DNA from: JAKOWB01 sp038363005
Lineage (GTDB): Bacteria > Pseudomonadota > Alphaproteobacteria > Kiloniellales > JACOMY01
Reading direction: 5' to 3'
Assembly: GCA_038363005.1 (NCBI GenBank)
Contig: JBBQBI010000004.1
Coordinates: 124,001 to 188,000 of the forward strand
DNA length: 64,000 bases
In this document: positions 53,810 to 63,829 of the stretch, piece after piece
Layout of the letters: every line of letters starts with the position of its first letter
Position numbering within the stretch: position 1 is the first letter of the stretch
Position numbers and translations under genes: made by a program
The notes under the pieces: generated by a model
Seen by the model: only the letters and a program-made list of their open reading frames with translations
What the model was told of the DNA's origin: nothing
The model's database searches: none

Positions 53810-54679
53810 ATGGCTGGCATTGCATCCCTGGCGATCTTGACGCATAGCCATCAGGGATTGGCGCGTGACGCCAATCTTCGGCTGATGGTCGATGTCGGCT
53901 GGCGCGCGCGCGGCATCGTCGTCGCGGTGCATCAAGGCCTGTCCAACCCGCCGCCGGCCGACGCCGCCTTGCTGCACCTGGACATGACCGAGTTGCCAGC
54001 GGCCTATGTCAGTCTCGCTGAGTCCTATCCGATCCACCTCAACACGCGACCGCGCTCCATCGCCAAGCGGCTGGTCTCGCGCAACCTGGTGTCAGCGGAG
54101 GACGACTATGCGGGCCCGGTGGTGGTGAAGACCGACCGCAATCACGCCGGCAAGCCCGAGCGCATGCTGGCGCGTAGCCAGGCCGGCGTGCTCTGGCACC
54201 TGCGCGAGGCCGTGGCCCGCTACCTGCCGCCGGCCTGGAGCGGGCGTCTGCCGGGCGACAACTACCTGGCCCTGCCGGCCAAGGCGCTGGTGCCGCGCTG
54301 GGTCTGGCGCGCGCCAGAGCTGGTGGTCGAGCGGCTGCGTATCGAGCGTCGCGACGAACACTACGTGCTGCATCAATGGTACTTCTTCGGCAACCGCGGC
54401 CTGGTCTCGACCTACCTGGCAAGCGAGCCCATCGTGAAGCAGCGCAACATCGTCGGCCGCCTGCCGCTAAGCGAGACTGTGCCTGCCACTGTGGTCGAAG
54501 CGCGCGACCGCCTGGGCATCGACTACGGCAAGTTCGATTTCGTTGTAGAGCAGGGCGAAGCCGTGCTGTTCGACGCCAACCGGACGCCCAATCACGGCGA
54601 ACACATCGACAGCGAGCGCTGTGCCCAGCTCTGTCGCCATCTGGCCGAGGGCCTCGACTTCTACGGCCGGAGCGCCTAA
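53810..54679 (+). CDS. ATP-grasp-like protein, KTDxN family, array copy 4
   Basis: 289 residues. LLHLDMT (54-60), VVVKTDRN (104-111), GIDYGKFDFV and LFDANRTPNHG near the end. It shares AKRLVSRNLVS with copy 1 (AKRVVSRNLLT), so the array has the order A-B-B-A by similarity. A GGCAGGA site precedes the ATG. gltX starts 12 bp after its stop, so the tRNA synthetase may be on the same transcript. Ligase function inferred; substrate unknown. Confidence 0.8.
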   Translation: MAGIASLAILTHSHQGLARDANLRLMVDVGWRARGIVVAVHQGLSNPPPADAALLHLDMTELPAAYVSLAESYPIHLNTRPRSIAKRLVSRNLVSAEDDYAGPVVVKTDRNHAGKPERMLARSQAGVLWHLREAVARYLPPAWSGRLPGDNYLALPAKALVPRWVWRAPELVVERLRIERRDEHYVLHQWYFFGNRGLVSTYLASEPIVKQRNIVGRLPLSETVPATVVEARDRLGIDYGKFDFVVEQGEAVLFDANRTPNHGEHIDSERCAQLCRHLAEGLDFYGRSA

Positions 54680-54691
54680 TCCAGCGGGCCC

Positions 54692-56023
54692 ATGAGCACC
54701 GCGCCCCACGTCCGCTTCGCGCCCTCGCCGACCGGCCGGCTGCACGTCGGCAATGCCCGCGTCGCGGTGGTCAACTGGCTGTTCGCGCGCCAGCAGGGCG
54801 GCCGCTTCCTGCTCCGCCTGGACGACACCGACGGCGAGCGCTCGACCGCCGCCTTCGCCGCCGGAATCGAGGTCGACCTGGCCTGGCTGGGCCTGAGCTG
54901 GGACAGCTTTGCCCGGCAGAGCGAGCGGCTGGCGCACTACGACGCCGCGGCCGAGCGCCTGCAGGCTGCCGGGCGGCTCTATCCCTGCTACGAGACACCC
55001 GAGGAGCTAGGCCTCAAGCGCAAGGCGCAGCTGGCCGCCGGTCGGCCGCCGCGCTACGACCGCGCGGCGCTGCGGCTCAGCGCCGACGAGCGGCGGGCGC
55101 TGGAGGCCGCCGGCCGCAAGCCGCACTGGCGCTTCCGCCTGGAGGACCGCGACATCGCCTGGCCCGACCTGGTGCGCGGCGAGCAGCACTTCGCCGCCAT
55201 CCACCTGTCCGATCCCGTGCTGCTGCGCGAGGACGGGCGGCCGCTCTACACCCTGACCTCGGCGGTGGACGACCTGGCGCTGGGCATCACCCATGTGATC
55301 CGTGGCGAGGATCACGTCGCCAACACCGCCGTACAGGTCGAGCTGTTCGAGGCGCTTGGCGGCCCGGTGCCGGCCTTCGCCCACTTGCCGCTGCTGGTCG
55401 ACGCCAGCGGTGCCGGACTGTCCAAGCGACTGGGCTCGCTGTCGCTGCAGGATCTGCGCGACCAAGGTGTCGAGCCGCTGACCCTGACCAGCTATCTCGC
55501 CAAGCTCGGCAGCTCCGACGCCATCGAGGTGCGCGACAGCCTGGACGCGCTGGCGCGCGAGTTCGATATCGCGCATCTCGGCCGCGCCGCGCCGCGCTTC
55601 GATCCGGCGGAACTCTGGCCGCTCAATGCCAAGCTGCTGCACCAGCTGCCCTTCGCCGCCGTCGCGGACCGGGTCGCTGGGCTGGACGAGGCGATCTGGC
55701 TCGCGGTGCGGGGAAACCTGTCCCGGGTGGCGGAGGCCGCCGACTGGGTCGCCGTCTGCCGCGGTCCGCTGGCGCCAGTCGTCGAGGCCGCGGCTGTCCT
55801 GGCCGAGGCGGCGACGCAGCTGCCGCCCGAGCCCTGGGACAGCACGACCTGGAAGACCTGGACCGAGGCGGTCAAGCAGGCGACCGGCCACAAGGGGCGG
55901 GCGCTGTTCCACCCGCTGCGCCTGGCGCTGACCGCGCGTGAACAGGGGCCGGAGATGGCCCGGTTGCTGCCGCTGATCGGGCGCGCGCGGGCGCTGCGCC
56001 GGCTGGCGGGCGAAACCGCCTAG
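54692..56023 (+). CDS. gltX: Glutamate-tRNA ligase, short alphaproteobacterial type
   Basis: Charges tRNA with glutamate. 443 residues. The HIGH-type motif is FAPSPTGRLHVGNARV and KMSKS-type GAGLSKRLGSLS. LYPCYETPEELGLKRKAQL and PHWRFRLEDRDIAW mark the short type that often accompanies a second GltX elsewhere in alphaproteobacterial genomes. It follows ATP-grasp copy 4 by 12 bp and precedes cysS by 147 bp. Confidence 0.94.
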   Translation: MSTAPHVRFAPSPTGRLHVGNARVAVVNWLFARQQGGRFLLRLDDTDGERSTAAFAAGIEVDLAWLGLSWDSFARQSERLAHYDAAAERLQAAGRLYPCYETPEELGLKRKAQLAAGRPPRYDRAALRLSADERRALEAAGRKPHWRFRLEDRDIAWPDLVRGEQHFAAIHLSDPVLLREDGRPLYTLTSAVDDLALGITHVIRGEDHVANTAVQVELFEALGGPVPAFAHLPLLVDASGAGLSKRLGSLSLQDLRDQGVEPLTLTSYLAKLGSSDAIEVRDSLDALAREFDIAHLGRAAPRFDPAELWPLNAKLLHQLPFAAVADRVAGLDEAIWLAVRGNLSRVAEAADWVAVCRGPLAPVVEAAAVLAEAATQLPPEPWDSTTWKTWTEAVKQATGHKGRALFHPLRLALTAREQGPEMARLLPLIGRARALRRLAGETA

Positions 56024-56032
56024 CGCGGACGG

Positions 56033-56062
56033 TTGACCCCCGGGGCCGATCCCCTCTACAAC
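56033..56062 (+). promoter_or_regulatory. Possible promoter of cysS
   Basis: TTGACC (56033-56038) and TACAAC (56057-56062) with an 18-base spacer, 109 bases before the cysS ATG. Match is moderate and no other support is visible. Confidence 0.35.
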
Positions 56063-56170
56063 CGCCTCATGTCCTGGTTTGCGAAGCGATGTATCGCCGC
56101 CTGTTGCTGACGTCGCCCTTCCGCGACGCGCCGGCCGGCGCGCGCTTGTCTGCATCCAGGACCTGATCCC

Positions 56171-57658
<1,488 letters not shown>

Positions 57659-57694
57659 CGGCGCTGCTGTCCTGCGGGCCCGACCTTGCCGGAT

Positions 57695-57733
57695 CCTGCA
57701 GGGGGCAGGGAACTTTTTCGGGCGACAGGTGTT
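57695..57733 (+). promoter_or_regulatory. cysS downstream hairpin and possible EcfG-type stress promoter for cfa
   Basis: CCTGC (57695-57699) and GCAGG (57705-57709) form a short stem followed by a five-T run, a weak terminator for cysS. Overlapping it, GGAAC (57709-57713), 16 bases, then TGTT (57730-57733) matches the alphaproteobacterial general-stress (EcfG) promoter GGAAC-N16/17-CGTT at 8 of 9 fixed bases. The cfa ATG lies 190 bases downstream. Confidence 0.4.
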
Positions 57734-57922
57734 GCATCATGGACGCTCGCGGGCTTCGTCACTGGCCGACAGCAAGCCTTTGCCTGCGCTTCGGGCAAAG
57801 CTGTTCTGCCACCACCGATGGCTTGGCAAGCCGGCCAGGGGCTCTTTAGACTTTCCGTAACGAGTTGCCGGGAGAGCCCGGGGCTCCGCATCGCCACCGC
57901 CCTGAAGATTGGGAGGTCGCCC

Positions 57923-59176
57923 ATGTTGCGCAGCCTGTTCAAGCATATGATCCGCGACGGGTCGCTGACCTTCGAGGATTCTCGCGGTCGTTGTTTCACC
58001 TATGGCGACGGTTCGCCGCCGCGCTGCCGGATCAAGCTGCATCGCCGCGCCCTGGAGTGGACGCTGCTGCTGAACCCACCGCTGCGCATGGGCGAGGCCT
58101 TCATGGACGGCACCTTGACGTTCGAAGAAGGCAGCCTGGCCGACTTCACGGAACTGCTGGCGCGCAACTATCACAACCTGGAACGCCACTGGGCGGTGCG
58201 CGTCGGCTTCCTGCTGGCGCGTCAGGCACGCTGGCTGAAGCAGCACAACCCGGTCGGCAAGGCGCAGCGCAACGTGGCGCATCACTACGACCTGTCACGC
58301 CGGCTCTACGATCTCTTCCTCGACAACGACCGGCAGTACTCCTGCGCCTATTTCACCGAGCCGCACGACGACCTGGAGCGCGCGCAGCACGACAAGAAGC
58401 GCCACGCCGCCAGCAAGCTCAACCTCGACCGCGACGGCCTGGAGGTGCTGGACATCGGCTCCGGCTGGGGCGGCCTGGGGCTCTACATCGCCGACGTCGC
58501 CGAGGCCCGGGTCACCGGTGTCACGCTGTCCGAGGAACAGCACAAGCTGTCGTGCGAGCGGGTGGCCGCGCGGGGATTGGAGGGCCGCGTCGACTTTCGC
58601 CTGCAGGACTATCGCCACGTCACCGAGCGCTTCGATCGCATCGTCTCGGTCGGCATGTTCGAACACGTCGGCAAGAAGAACTATCCGGAGTTCTTCAACA
58701 AGCTGCGCGACCTGCTGAAGGACGACGGCGTGGCGATGATCCACACCATCGCCCGCTTCAACGAACCGGGACCGATCAATCCCTTCATCCGCAAGTACAT
58801 CTTCCCCGGCGCCGACGTGCCGACGCTGTCCGAGATGCTGCCGGTGATCGAGCGGTCGGGCCTGCTGGTCACTGACGTCGAGGTGCTGCGCCTGCACTAC
58901 GCCGAGACGCTGCGGCTGTGGCGCGAACGCTTCGAGGCGCAGCGGGCCGAGATCGCCAAGCTCTATGACGAGCGCTTCTGTCGCATGTGGGAGGTCTACC
59001 TGGTCGGCTGCGAGATGGGTTTTCGCTACCAGGGGCTGATGAACGTGCAGGTGCAGCTGGTGCGCGACCAGAAGGCGCTGCCGCTGACCCGTGACTACAT
59101 GCAGGACTGGGAGCGCGCCCAGATCGCCAGGGAAGCCCGCAAGCGTCCGGCCGCGCGCCAGCAGGCGGCGGAGTAG
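57923..59176 (+). CDS. cfa: Cyclopropane-fatty-acyl-phospholipid synthase
   Basis: Adds a methylene group from S-adenosylmethionine to unsaturated membrane lipids, often under stress. 417 residues from ATG 57923 with a GGGAGG site; longer in-frame starts lack such a site. SAM motif VLDIGSGWGGLGLYIA (about residue 176), GVTLSEEQHKLS, FDRIVSVGMFEHVGKKNY and the late MWEVYLVGCEMGFRYQGL typical of Cfa. Convergent with the ATP-grasp gene, 3 bp apart. A possible stress promoter lies upstream. Confidence 0.93.
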   Translation: MLRSLFKHMIRDGSLTFEDSRGRCFTYGDGSPPRCRIKLHRRALEWTLLLNPPLRMGEAFMDGTLTFEEGSLADFTELLARNYHNLERHWAVRVGFLLARQARWLKQHNPVGKAQRNVAHHYDLSRRLYDLFLDNDRQYSCAYFTEPHDDLERAQHDKKRHAASKLNLDRDGLEVLDIGSGWGGLGLYIADVAEARVTGVTLSEEQHKLSCERVAARGLEGRVDFRLQDYRHVTERFDRIVSVGMFEHVGKKNYPEFFNKLRDLLKDDGVAMIHTIARFNEPGPINPFIRKYIFPGADVPTLSEMLPVIERSGLLVTDVEVLRLHYAETLRLWRERFEAQRAEIAKLYDERFCRMWEVYLVGCEMGFRYQGLMNVQVQLVRDQKALPLTRDYMQDWERAQIAREARKRPAARQQAAE

Positions 59177-59179
59177 GGT

Positions 59180-60379
59180 TCAGGCCAGCGTTCCGGCAAT
59201 GGCCGCCTGGACGGCCAGGCAGTCGGCCTCGTCCGCGCCCAGCAGGAAACCGCTGGCGCTGCTGAGGGGACTGCGGCTGGGCAGCAGGCGGTGGTCGAGA
59301 ACCCGGGTCACTACCAGCTGTCCGCGCTCGATCCACGGCAGCAGGCGCGCCGCCAGTGTTTCCGGCTTGGATGCCGCCCGCAGGTGCCAATCGATTGCCA
59401 CCGGCCGGCCGCTGCGGGCCGCCGCGGCCGGCTGCAGCAGCAGTAGCACGCTGCTGGAATTCAGGCGGAAGTTGAGGTCGAAGATCAGCAGCCGGCCATC
59501 CTGCGTCTGCCCCACGTCGCAGCCGGCGAGGCCACGATAGCCAAGGCGCCCGGCCGCGGCGGCCAGCGCTTCGATGGCCTGGCGCGCGGCATCCGGCAGC
59601 GGCGCGCCACAGCCCATCACGTTGCCGGCCTGCAACCCGGCTTCGGTCCGGCGGTGCCGGCTGGCGCCCAGCCAGCGCACCGCGTCGTCGAGCACGGCGA
59701 AGCCGGCGCACCACAGCGTCTCGAAACACTCGAAGCGTTCCACCACCAGGCCGTCGAAGGGGCGGGTCTCGGCCAGCAGTGCCGCCAGGGCGGCCTGCCG
59801 CGCGACGCCGTCGTGGCACAGGAAGACGTCGCCGCCGGCGCCGTTGCCGAGGGATGTCGCTACCTTCAGCACCACCGCTTCGCCGGGCAGCAGCTCGAGC
59901 GCGCGATGCAATGCGGCGCGTGGCAGTACCTCCCGGCAGGGCAGCCAGTCGGCCGGCACCAGGTCGGCAAGATACGCCTTGTCATTCAGCCGGGCGAGCA
60001 GCGCCGGCGGCACCAGCTGCGCCGCGGCCGGCAGCCAGTCCGCCGGCAGCGGATAGATCGGCGCGATGCGCCGGCCTTCGCTCACCCAGCGGTCGATGCA
60101 ACGGCGGGCGTCGGCCTCGCTGTCATAGGGTTCGGCCTTGGCCGCCAGCGACAGCCCCGCCGCGGCCAGCAGTTGCTGCGCGCTGGCACCGGTGGCCGAG
60201 GGGTGCGCCAGCATCGGCAGGTTGCCGGCCACCGCCAGCAGCAGCCCGGTGACCGTGTCGGCCGCGTCCTCGGCGGTGGGCACCCAGGCGAAGCAGTCGC
60301 GTCGGGTTCGCCCGGCGATCACGGTGCCGGCTGGGTAGAGCTGGTCGAGCGTGGCCAGCGGCTGCAAGGTCGGCGTCAC
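59180..60379 (-). CDS. ATP-grasp enzyme, carbamoyl-phosphate-synthase-like fold
   Basis: 399 residues. ATP-grasp landmarks are LNDKAYLADLVPADWLP (about 130-146), AVVLKVATSLGNGAGGDVFL (about 168-187, glycine-rich nucleotide loop), LVVERFECFETLWCAGFAVL and the metal site GLAGCDVGQTQDGRLLIFDL, followed by NFRLNSSSV. This last motif (D-x-N-x-R-x-NSS) resembles PylC/carbamoyl-phosphate-synthase-like ligases. Its ATG overlaps the stop of the KTDxN paralogue by 4 bp, so the two are one translational unit. A shared two-step ligation is inferred; the substrate is unknown. Confidence 0.83.
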   Translation of the reverse strand: MTPTLQPLATLDQLYPAGTVIAGRTRRDCFAWVPTAEDAADTVTGLLLAVAGNLPMLAHPSATGASAQQLLAAAGLSLAAKAEPYDSEADARRCIDRWVSEGRRIAPIYPLPADWLPAAAQLVPPALLARLNDKAYLADLVPADWLPCREVLPRAALHRALELLPGEAVVLKVATSLGNGAGGDVFLCHDGVARQAALAALLAETRPFDGLVVERFECFETLWCAGFAVLDDAVRWLGASRHRRTEAGLQAGNVMGCGAPLPDAARQAIEALAAAAGRLGYRGLAGCDVGQTQDGRLLIFDLNFRLNSSSVLLLLQPAAAARSGRPVAIDWHLRAASKPETLAARLLPWIERGQLVVTRVLDHRLLPSRSPLSSASGFLLGADEADCLAVQAAIAGTLA

Positions 60380-61215
60380 GATGCCAGGGCCTCCAGCAGG
60401 CCTGGCAGGCCGCCGGCCAGGTAGCGCGTGCGCTCCCGCGACTTGCCGCTGATCGCCGGGGTCTTGTTGATGTCGAGCAGCCAGGGGCGGCCCTGATGCA
60501 GCACATAGTCGAACTTGCCGAAATCGAAGCCCAGGTCACGACGGATCGCGGCAAGCTCCGGCGGCGGCGGACCGTAGACGGCCTCGAAGTGGCGAAGCCC
60601 GTCGGTCTTGACCACCGGACGATCCGCCACCATGCGATAGACGATGTCGCGATCACCGAAGAACAGCCACATGCGCAGCACATAGTCCGCGCCGTCGCGT
60701 TCCGGGATGAAGCGCTCGACCACCAGGTCCCGCCGTTGCCAGACCCAAGCTGGCACAAGGTCGCGGTGCGCCAGCACCGGATAGTCGTTGGCGGGCAGGC
60801 GGCGCGCCAGGCGCCAGGGCAGCCGCCGGCGCAGGCGATCCAGCCGGCCAGGGCGCTGTGCGCTGTCTTCCGGCCAGCCATGCGCGTTGGCGTCGGTCTT
60901 GATGATGACTGGGCCGTCCCAGTCGCTGTCGCGGTCGATCAACAGCTGGCTGAAGCTGCGCTTGGAGATGTCCAGCACCCGGGCGTTGAGCAGCCGGGCC
61001 GGTGGCGTGACGCGGGGCACCAGCGACGGCGCCACCCGCGTGCTGTCGACATGCAGTATGCCGAGGCCGGCGTTCAACTCGGTCAAGGGCCCAACGCCAA
61101 CCGCGCGGCCGTCTTCGCGCCAGACATCGGCCAACCGGGCAAGCATGTAGTGAGCCTCCAGGGGGCCGGGATAGGCTGTGACGATGTGCAGTGGCTGGCT
61201 GGCGTCGAGGAGCAA
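60376..61215 (-). CDS. ATP-grasp-like protein, KTDxN family, fifth copy
   Basis: 279 residues. It has the array motifs: ILHVDST (53-59), VIIKTDAN (103-110), WVWQRRDLVVERFIPERD, GFDFGKFDYV and LLDINKTP. It differs more from the four array copies than they do from each other, especially in the first 50 residues (IVTAYPGPLEAHY replaces ILTH...QG). It is the upstream gene of the pair with the CPSase-like ATP-grasp enzyme. This separate, paired copy suggests that the family works with a partner ligase, which the array may supply in trans or replace. Confidence 0.8.
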   Translation of the reverse strand: MLLDASQPLHIVTAYPGPLEAHYMLARLADVWREDGRAVGVGPLTELNAGLGILHVDSTRVAPSLVPRVTPPARLLNARVLDISKRSFSQLLIDRDSDWDGPVIIKTDANAHGWPEDSAQRPGRLDRLRRRLPWRLARRLPANDYPVLAHRDLVPAWVWQRRDLVVERFIPERDGADYVLRMWLFFGDRDIVYRMVADRPVVKTDGLRHFEAVYGPPPPELAAIRRDLGFDFGKFDYVLHQGRPWLLDINKTPAISGKSRERTRYLAGGLPGLLEALAS

Positions 61216-61308
61216 GCGGCTGGCCGTTCCATTAGCGTGTATGTTCCAGCCGTTTAGCCCAGCCGCTGGCTGGCAAGCCAGGGCAAAGTGACGGAGCTGC
61301 GGTGCGTG

Positions 61309-62085
61309 TCAGCCTTTCTCCGGCAGGGCGCGCAGCAGGCGATCCGTGGCCCAGGGCGGCAGGGTACCGATCAGCCAGACCAGCCAGTAGAGCGGGAAGG
61401 GGAAGGCGATGCGTGCCTTGTTCCGCGCCAGGCCGCGGGCAATGCGCCGTGCCGCGCGCGGGGCATCCCACAGCAACGGCATCTTGAAGCGGTTGACCGC
61501 CGTGATGCGGCTGCGCACGAAGCCGGGACAGATCACGCTGACGCCGATGCCCTGGCTGGCCAGGTGGCCACGCAGCCCCTCGCCCCAGACCTTGACGAAG
61601 GCCTTGGCGCCGCAATAGGCCGGCGCCCCGGGAAAGCCGCGGAAGGCGGCGAGCGAGGCCATCAGGCCGATCTGGCCCTGTCGCCGTGTCCGCATCAGTG
61701 CCAGCGCCGGTTCGACCGTGTTGAGCACGCCCTCGACGTTGACCGCCAGGATGCGGCGCGCCTGCTCCGGTGTCTCGCTGCCGTTGCCGGTGCCGGCCGA
61801 AACACCGGCGTTGGCGATGACCAGTGCCAGCGGCGCCTGGGCCTCGGCGCGCTGCACGAAGCCGGCCATGGCGGCGCGGTCGGCGACCTCCACCGTTTCC
61901 GCCAGCACCGTGGCGCCGGCGGCGCGGCAGGCGGCGGCGACGGCGGCCAGGCGCGCCGCGTCGCGCCCGGTGAGGGCCAGGCTGGCACCCGGCGCCGAGT
62001 AGCCACGTGCCAGCGCCTCGCCGATGCCGCTGGAGGCGCCGGTGATCAGGATGGTGCTGGCGATTGCCTGGGACGTCATCGTCAT
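61309..62085 (-). CDS. Short-chain dehydrogenase/reductase
   Basis: 258 residues from ATG 62085 (ATG 62079 is equally plausible; GGAAGG lies upstream of both). NAD(P) motif TILITGASSGIGEALARGY, ANAGVSAGTG, and the catalytic Ser in LMASLAAFRG with YCGAKAF (Tyr-x-x-x-Lys). The C-terminus FPFPLYWLVWLIGTLPPW is hydrophobic and may touch the membrane, as in SDRs that act on lipids. Substrate unknown. Divergent from yicC. Confidence 0.9.
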   Translation of the reverse strand: MTMTSQAIASTILITGASSGIGEALARGYSAPGASLALTGRDAARLAAVAAACRAAGATVLAETVEVADRAAMAGFVQRAEAQAPLALVIANAGVSAGTGNGSETPEQARRILAVNVEGVLNTVEPALALMRTRRQGQIGLMASLAAFRGFPGAPAYCGAKAFVKVWGEGLRGHLASQGIGVSVICPGFVRSRITAVNRFKMPLLWDAPRAARRIARGLARNKARIAFPFPLYWLVWLIGTLPPWATDRLLRALPEKG

Positions 62086-62149
62086 GCGCCTTCCGCTGCT
62101 GCCTCGCTCTGCTATAAGGGCGCGGGCCCAGCAACGATAAAGCGACAGC

Positions 62150-63061
62150 ATGCCAGCGTCACGACCAGCACCGTCTCGCCCCCTGGCCTCGATGACCGGC
62201 TTTGCCCGCGTCGAGGGTGGCCAGGGCCCACTGCACTGGGCGCTGGAAGCCAAGAGCGTGAACGGCAAGGCACTGGAGCTGCGGGTCCGCCTGCCGCCCG
62301 GCTACGAGGCGCTGGAAGGCCAGTTGCGCCAGGCGGCGCAGAAGGCGCTGACCCGCGGCAACATCCAGGTCAACCTGCAGCTCGACCGCGGTGAGACGCG
62401 CGCCAAGCTGACGGTGAACCAGGTGGTTCTGGACGAGCTGCTGGCGCTGACCCGCCGGCTGCAGAGCGAAGGCGCCGCGCCACCCAGCGCCGATGGCCTG
62501 CTGGCCTTGAAGGGCGTGCTGGAGACTCAGGAAGAGGCTGAGGACGCCGAGGCGCTAGCCGCCCGGGAACGGGCCCTGGCGGGCGACGCCGAACGCCTCT
62601 TCGTCGCCCTGGCCGAGGTGCGCCAGCGCGAAGGCAGCGCCCTGCAGGCGACGCTGGAAGGGCACCTGGATACCTTGGCCGGACTGGTCGCCGCCGCCGC
62701 CGCCTGTGCCGCCGCGCAGCCCGCGGCGCTGCGCCAGCGCCTGGCCGATGCCCTGGCCGAGCTGCTGGGCGCCGCGCCGTCGCTGCCCGAGGAGCGCCTG
62801 GCGCAGGAGGTGGCGCTGCTCGTGCTGAAGGGCGACATCCGCGAGGAGATCGACCGCCTGACGGCGCATGTCGCCGAGGCGCGGCGCCTGCTCGCTGCCG
62901 GCGGCGCGGTCGGCCGCAAACTGGATTTCCTGTGCCAGGAGCTGAACCGCGAGGCCAACACGCTGTGCTCCAAGTCGCCTGACCTAGAGCTGACCCGTAT
63001 CGGCCTGGAGATGAAGGGCACGGTCGACCAGATCCGCGAGCAGGTGCAGAACGTCGAATGA
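62150..63061 (+). CDS. yicC: YicC family protein (endoribonuclease-related)
   Basis: 303 residues. N-terminal LASMTGFARVEGGQGPLHWALEAKSVNGK (core SMTGFAR and SVNGKALELRVRLP) and C-terminal KLDFLCQELNREANTLCSKS, then GLEMKGTVDQIREQVQNVE, are the two conserved YicC/YloC blocks. Recent work describes family members as RNases; this is family knowledge, not seen here. It is coupled to gmk by ATGA, the common order in Proteobacteria. Confidence 0.93.
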   Translation: MPASRPAPSRPLASMTGFARVEGGQGPLHWALEAKSVNGKALELRVRLPPGYEALEGQLRQAAQKALTRGNIQVNLQLDRGETRAKLTVNQVVLDELLALTRRLQSEGAAPPSADGLLALKGVLETQEEAEDAEALAARERALAGDAERLFVALAEVRQREGSALQATLEGHLDTLAGLVAAAAACAAAQPAALRQRLADALAELLGAAPSLPEERLAQEVALLVLKGDIREEIDRLTAHVAEARRLLAAGGAVGRKLDFLCQELNREANTLCSKSPDLELTRIGLEMKGTVDQIREQVQNVE

Positions 63062-63723
63062 GGAGCCAGACCACCACGACGGCCGGCAACGGCCAACCGA
63101 TCCAGCGCCGCGGCTTCATGCTGGTGCTGTCCTCGCCCTCGGGCGCCGGCAAGACCACGATCTCGCGCCGGCTGCTGGAGCGTGACCGCGACCTGATGCT
63201 CTCGGTCTCCGCCACCACGCGGCCGCGCCGACCGGGCGAGGTGCAGGGGCGCGACTACCTCTTTGTCACGCCGGGCGAGTTCGAGGCCATGGTGCGCGAG
63301 GGCCAGTTCCTTGAGCACGCCGTGGTCTTCGGCCTGCGCTATGGCACGCCGCACGCGCCGGTGGACGAGGCGCTGGCCGAGGGCCGCGACGTGCTGTTCG
63401 ACATCGACTGGCAGGGTACCCAGCAGGTGGCCGAGAAGGCGCGCGACGACCTGGTCAGCGTCTTCATCCTGCCGCCCTCGACCAGCGAGCTGGAGCGCCG
63501 CCTCTATGCCCGCGCCCGCGACCCCGAGGACGTGGTGCGCAACCGCATGGCCCGCGCCAGCGACGAGATGAGCCACTGGCCGGAATACGACTACGTCATC
63601 GTCAACCGTGATTTCGACGAGTCGGTCCGTCAGGTCGAGGCCATCGTCCAGGCCGAGCGCCTGCGTCGCGAACGCCAGGTCGGCCTGGGCGCCTTCGTGC
63701 GCTGGCTGCGCGAAGGAAAATAG
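63058..63723 (+). CDS. gmk: Guanylate kinase
   Basis: Phosphorylates GMP to GDP. 221 residues. P-loop LSSPSGAGKTTISRRLLE (about residues 22-39), VSATTRPRRPGEVQGRDYLF and the GMP-binding FLEHAVVFGLRYGTP. Start codon overlaps the yicC stop by 4 bp. The first 20 residues are a non-conserved extension. A possible EcfG-type promoter for the next gene follows. Confidence 0.96.
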   Translation: MRSQTTTTAGNGQPIQRRGFMLVLSSPSGAGKTTISRRLLERDRDLMLSVSATTRPRRPGEVQGRDYLFVTPGEFEAMVREGQFLEHAVVFGLRYGTPHAPVDEALAEGRDVLFDIDWQGTQQVAEKARDDLVSVFILPPSTSELERRLYARARDPEDVVRNRMARASDEMSHWPEYDYVIVNRDFDESVRQVEAIVQAERLRRERQVGLGAFVRWLREGK

Positions 63724-63731
63724 CGCCGCCG

Positions 63732-63757
63732 GGAACCGCGCGGCCCCAATGGCAGTT
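63732..63757 (+). promoter_or_regulatory. Possible EcfG-type stress promoter for the gene at 63830
   Basis: GGAAC (63732-63736), 17 bases, then AGTT (63754-63757) resembles GGAAC-N16/17-CGTT. It lies 73 bases before the ATG of the next gene and just after gmk. Confidence 0.3.
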
Positions 63758-63829
63758 TCCGCTTTGCCGAGCCCGCAGGTGCCGCCCCGGCAAGGGTCCG
63801 GGGCCCTGCGCTGGCCGAAGGAGGGAAAC

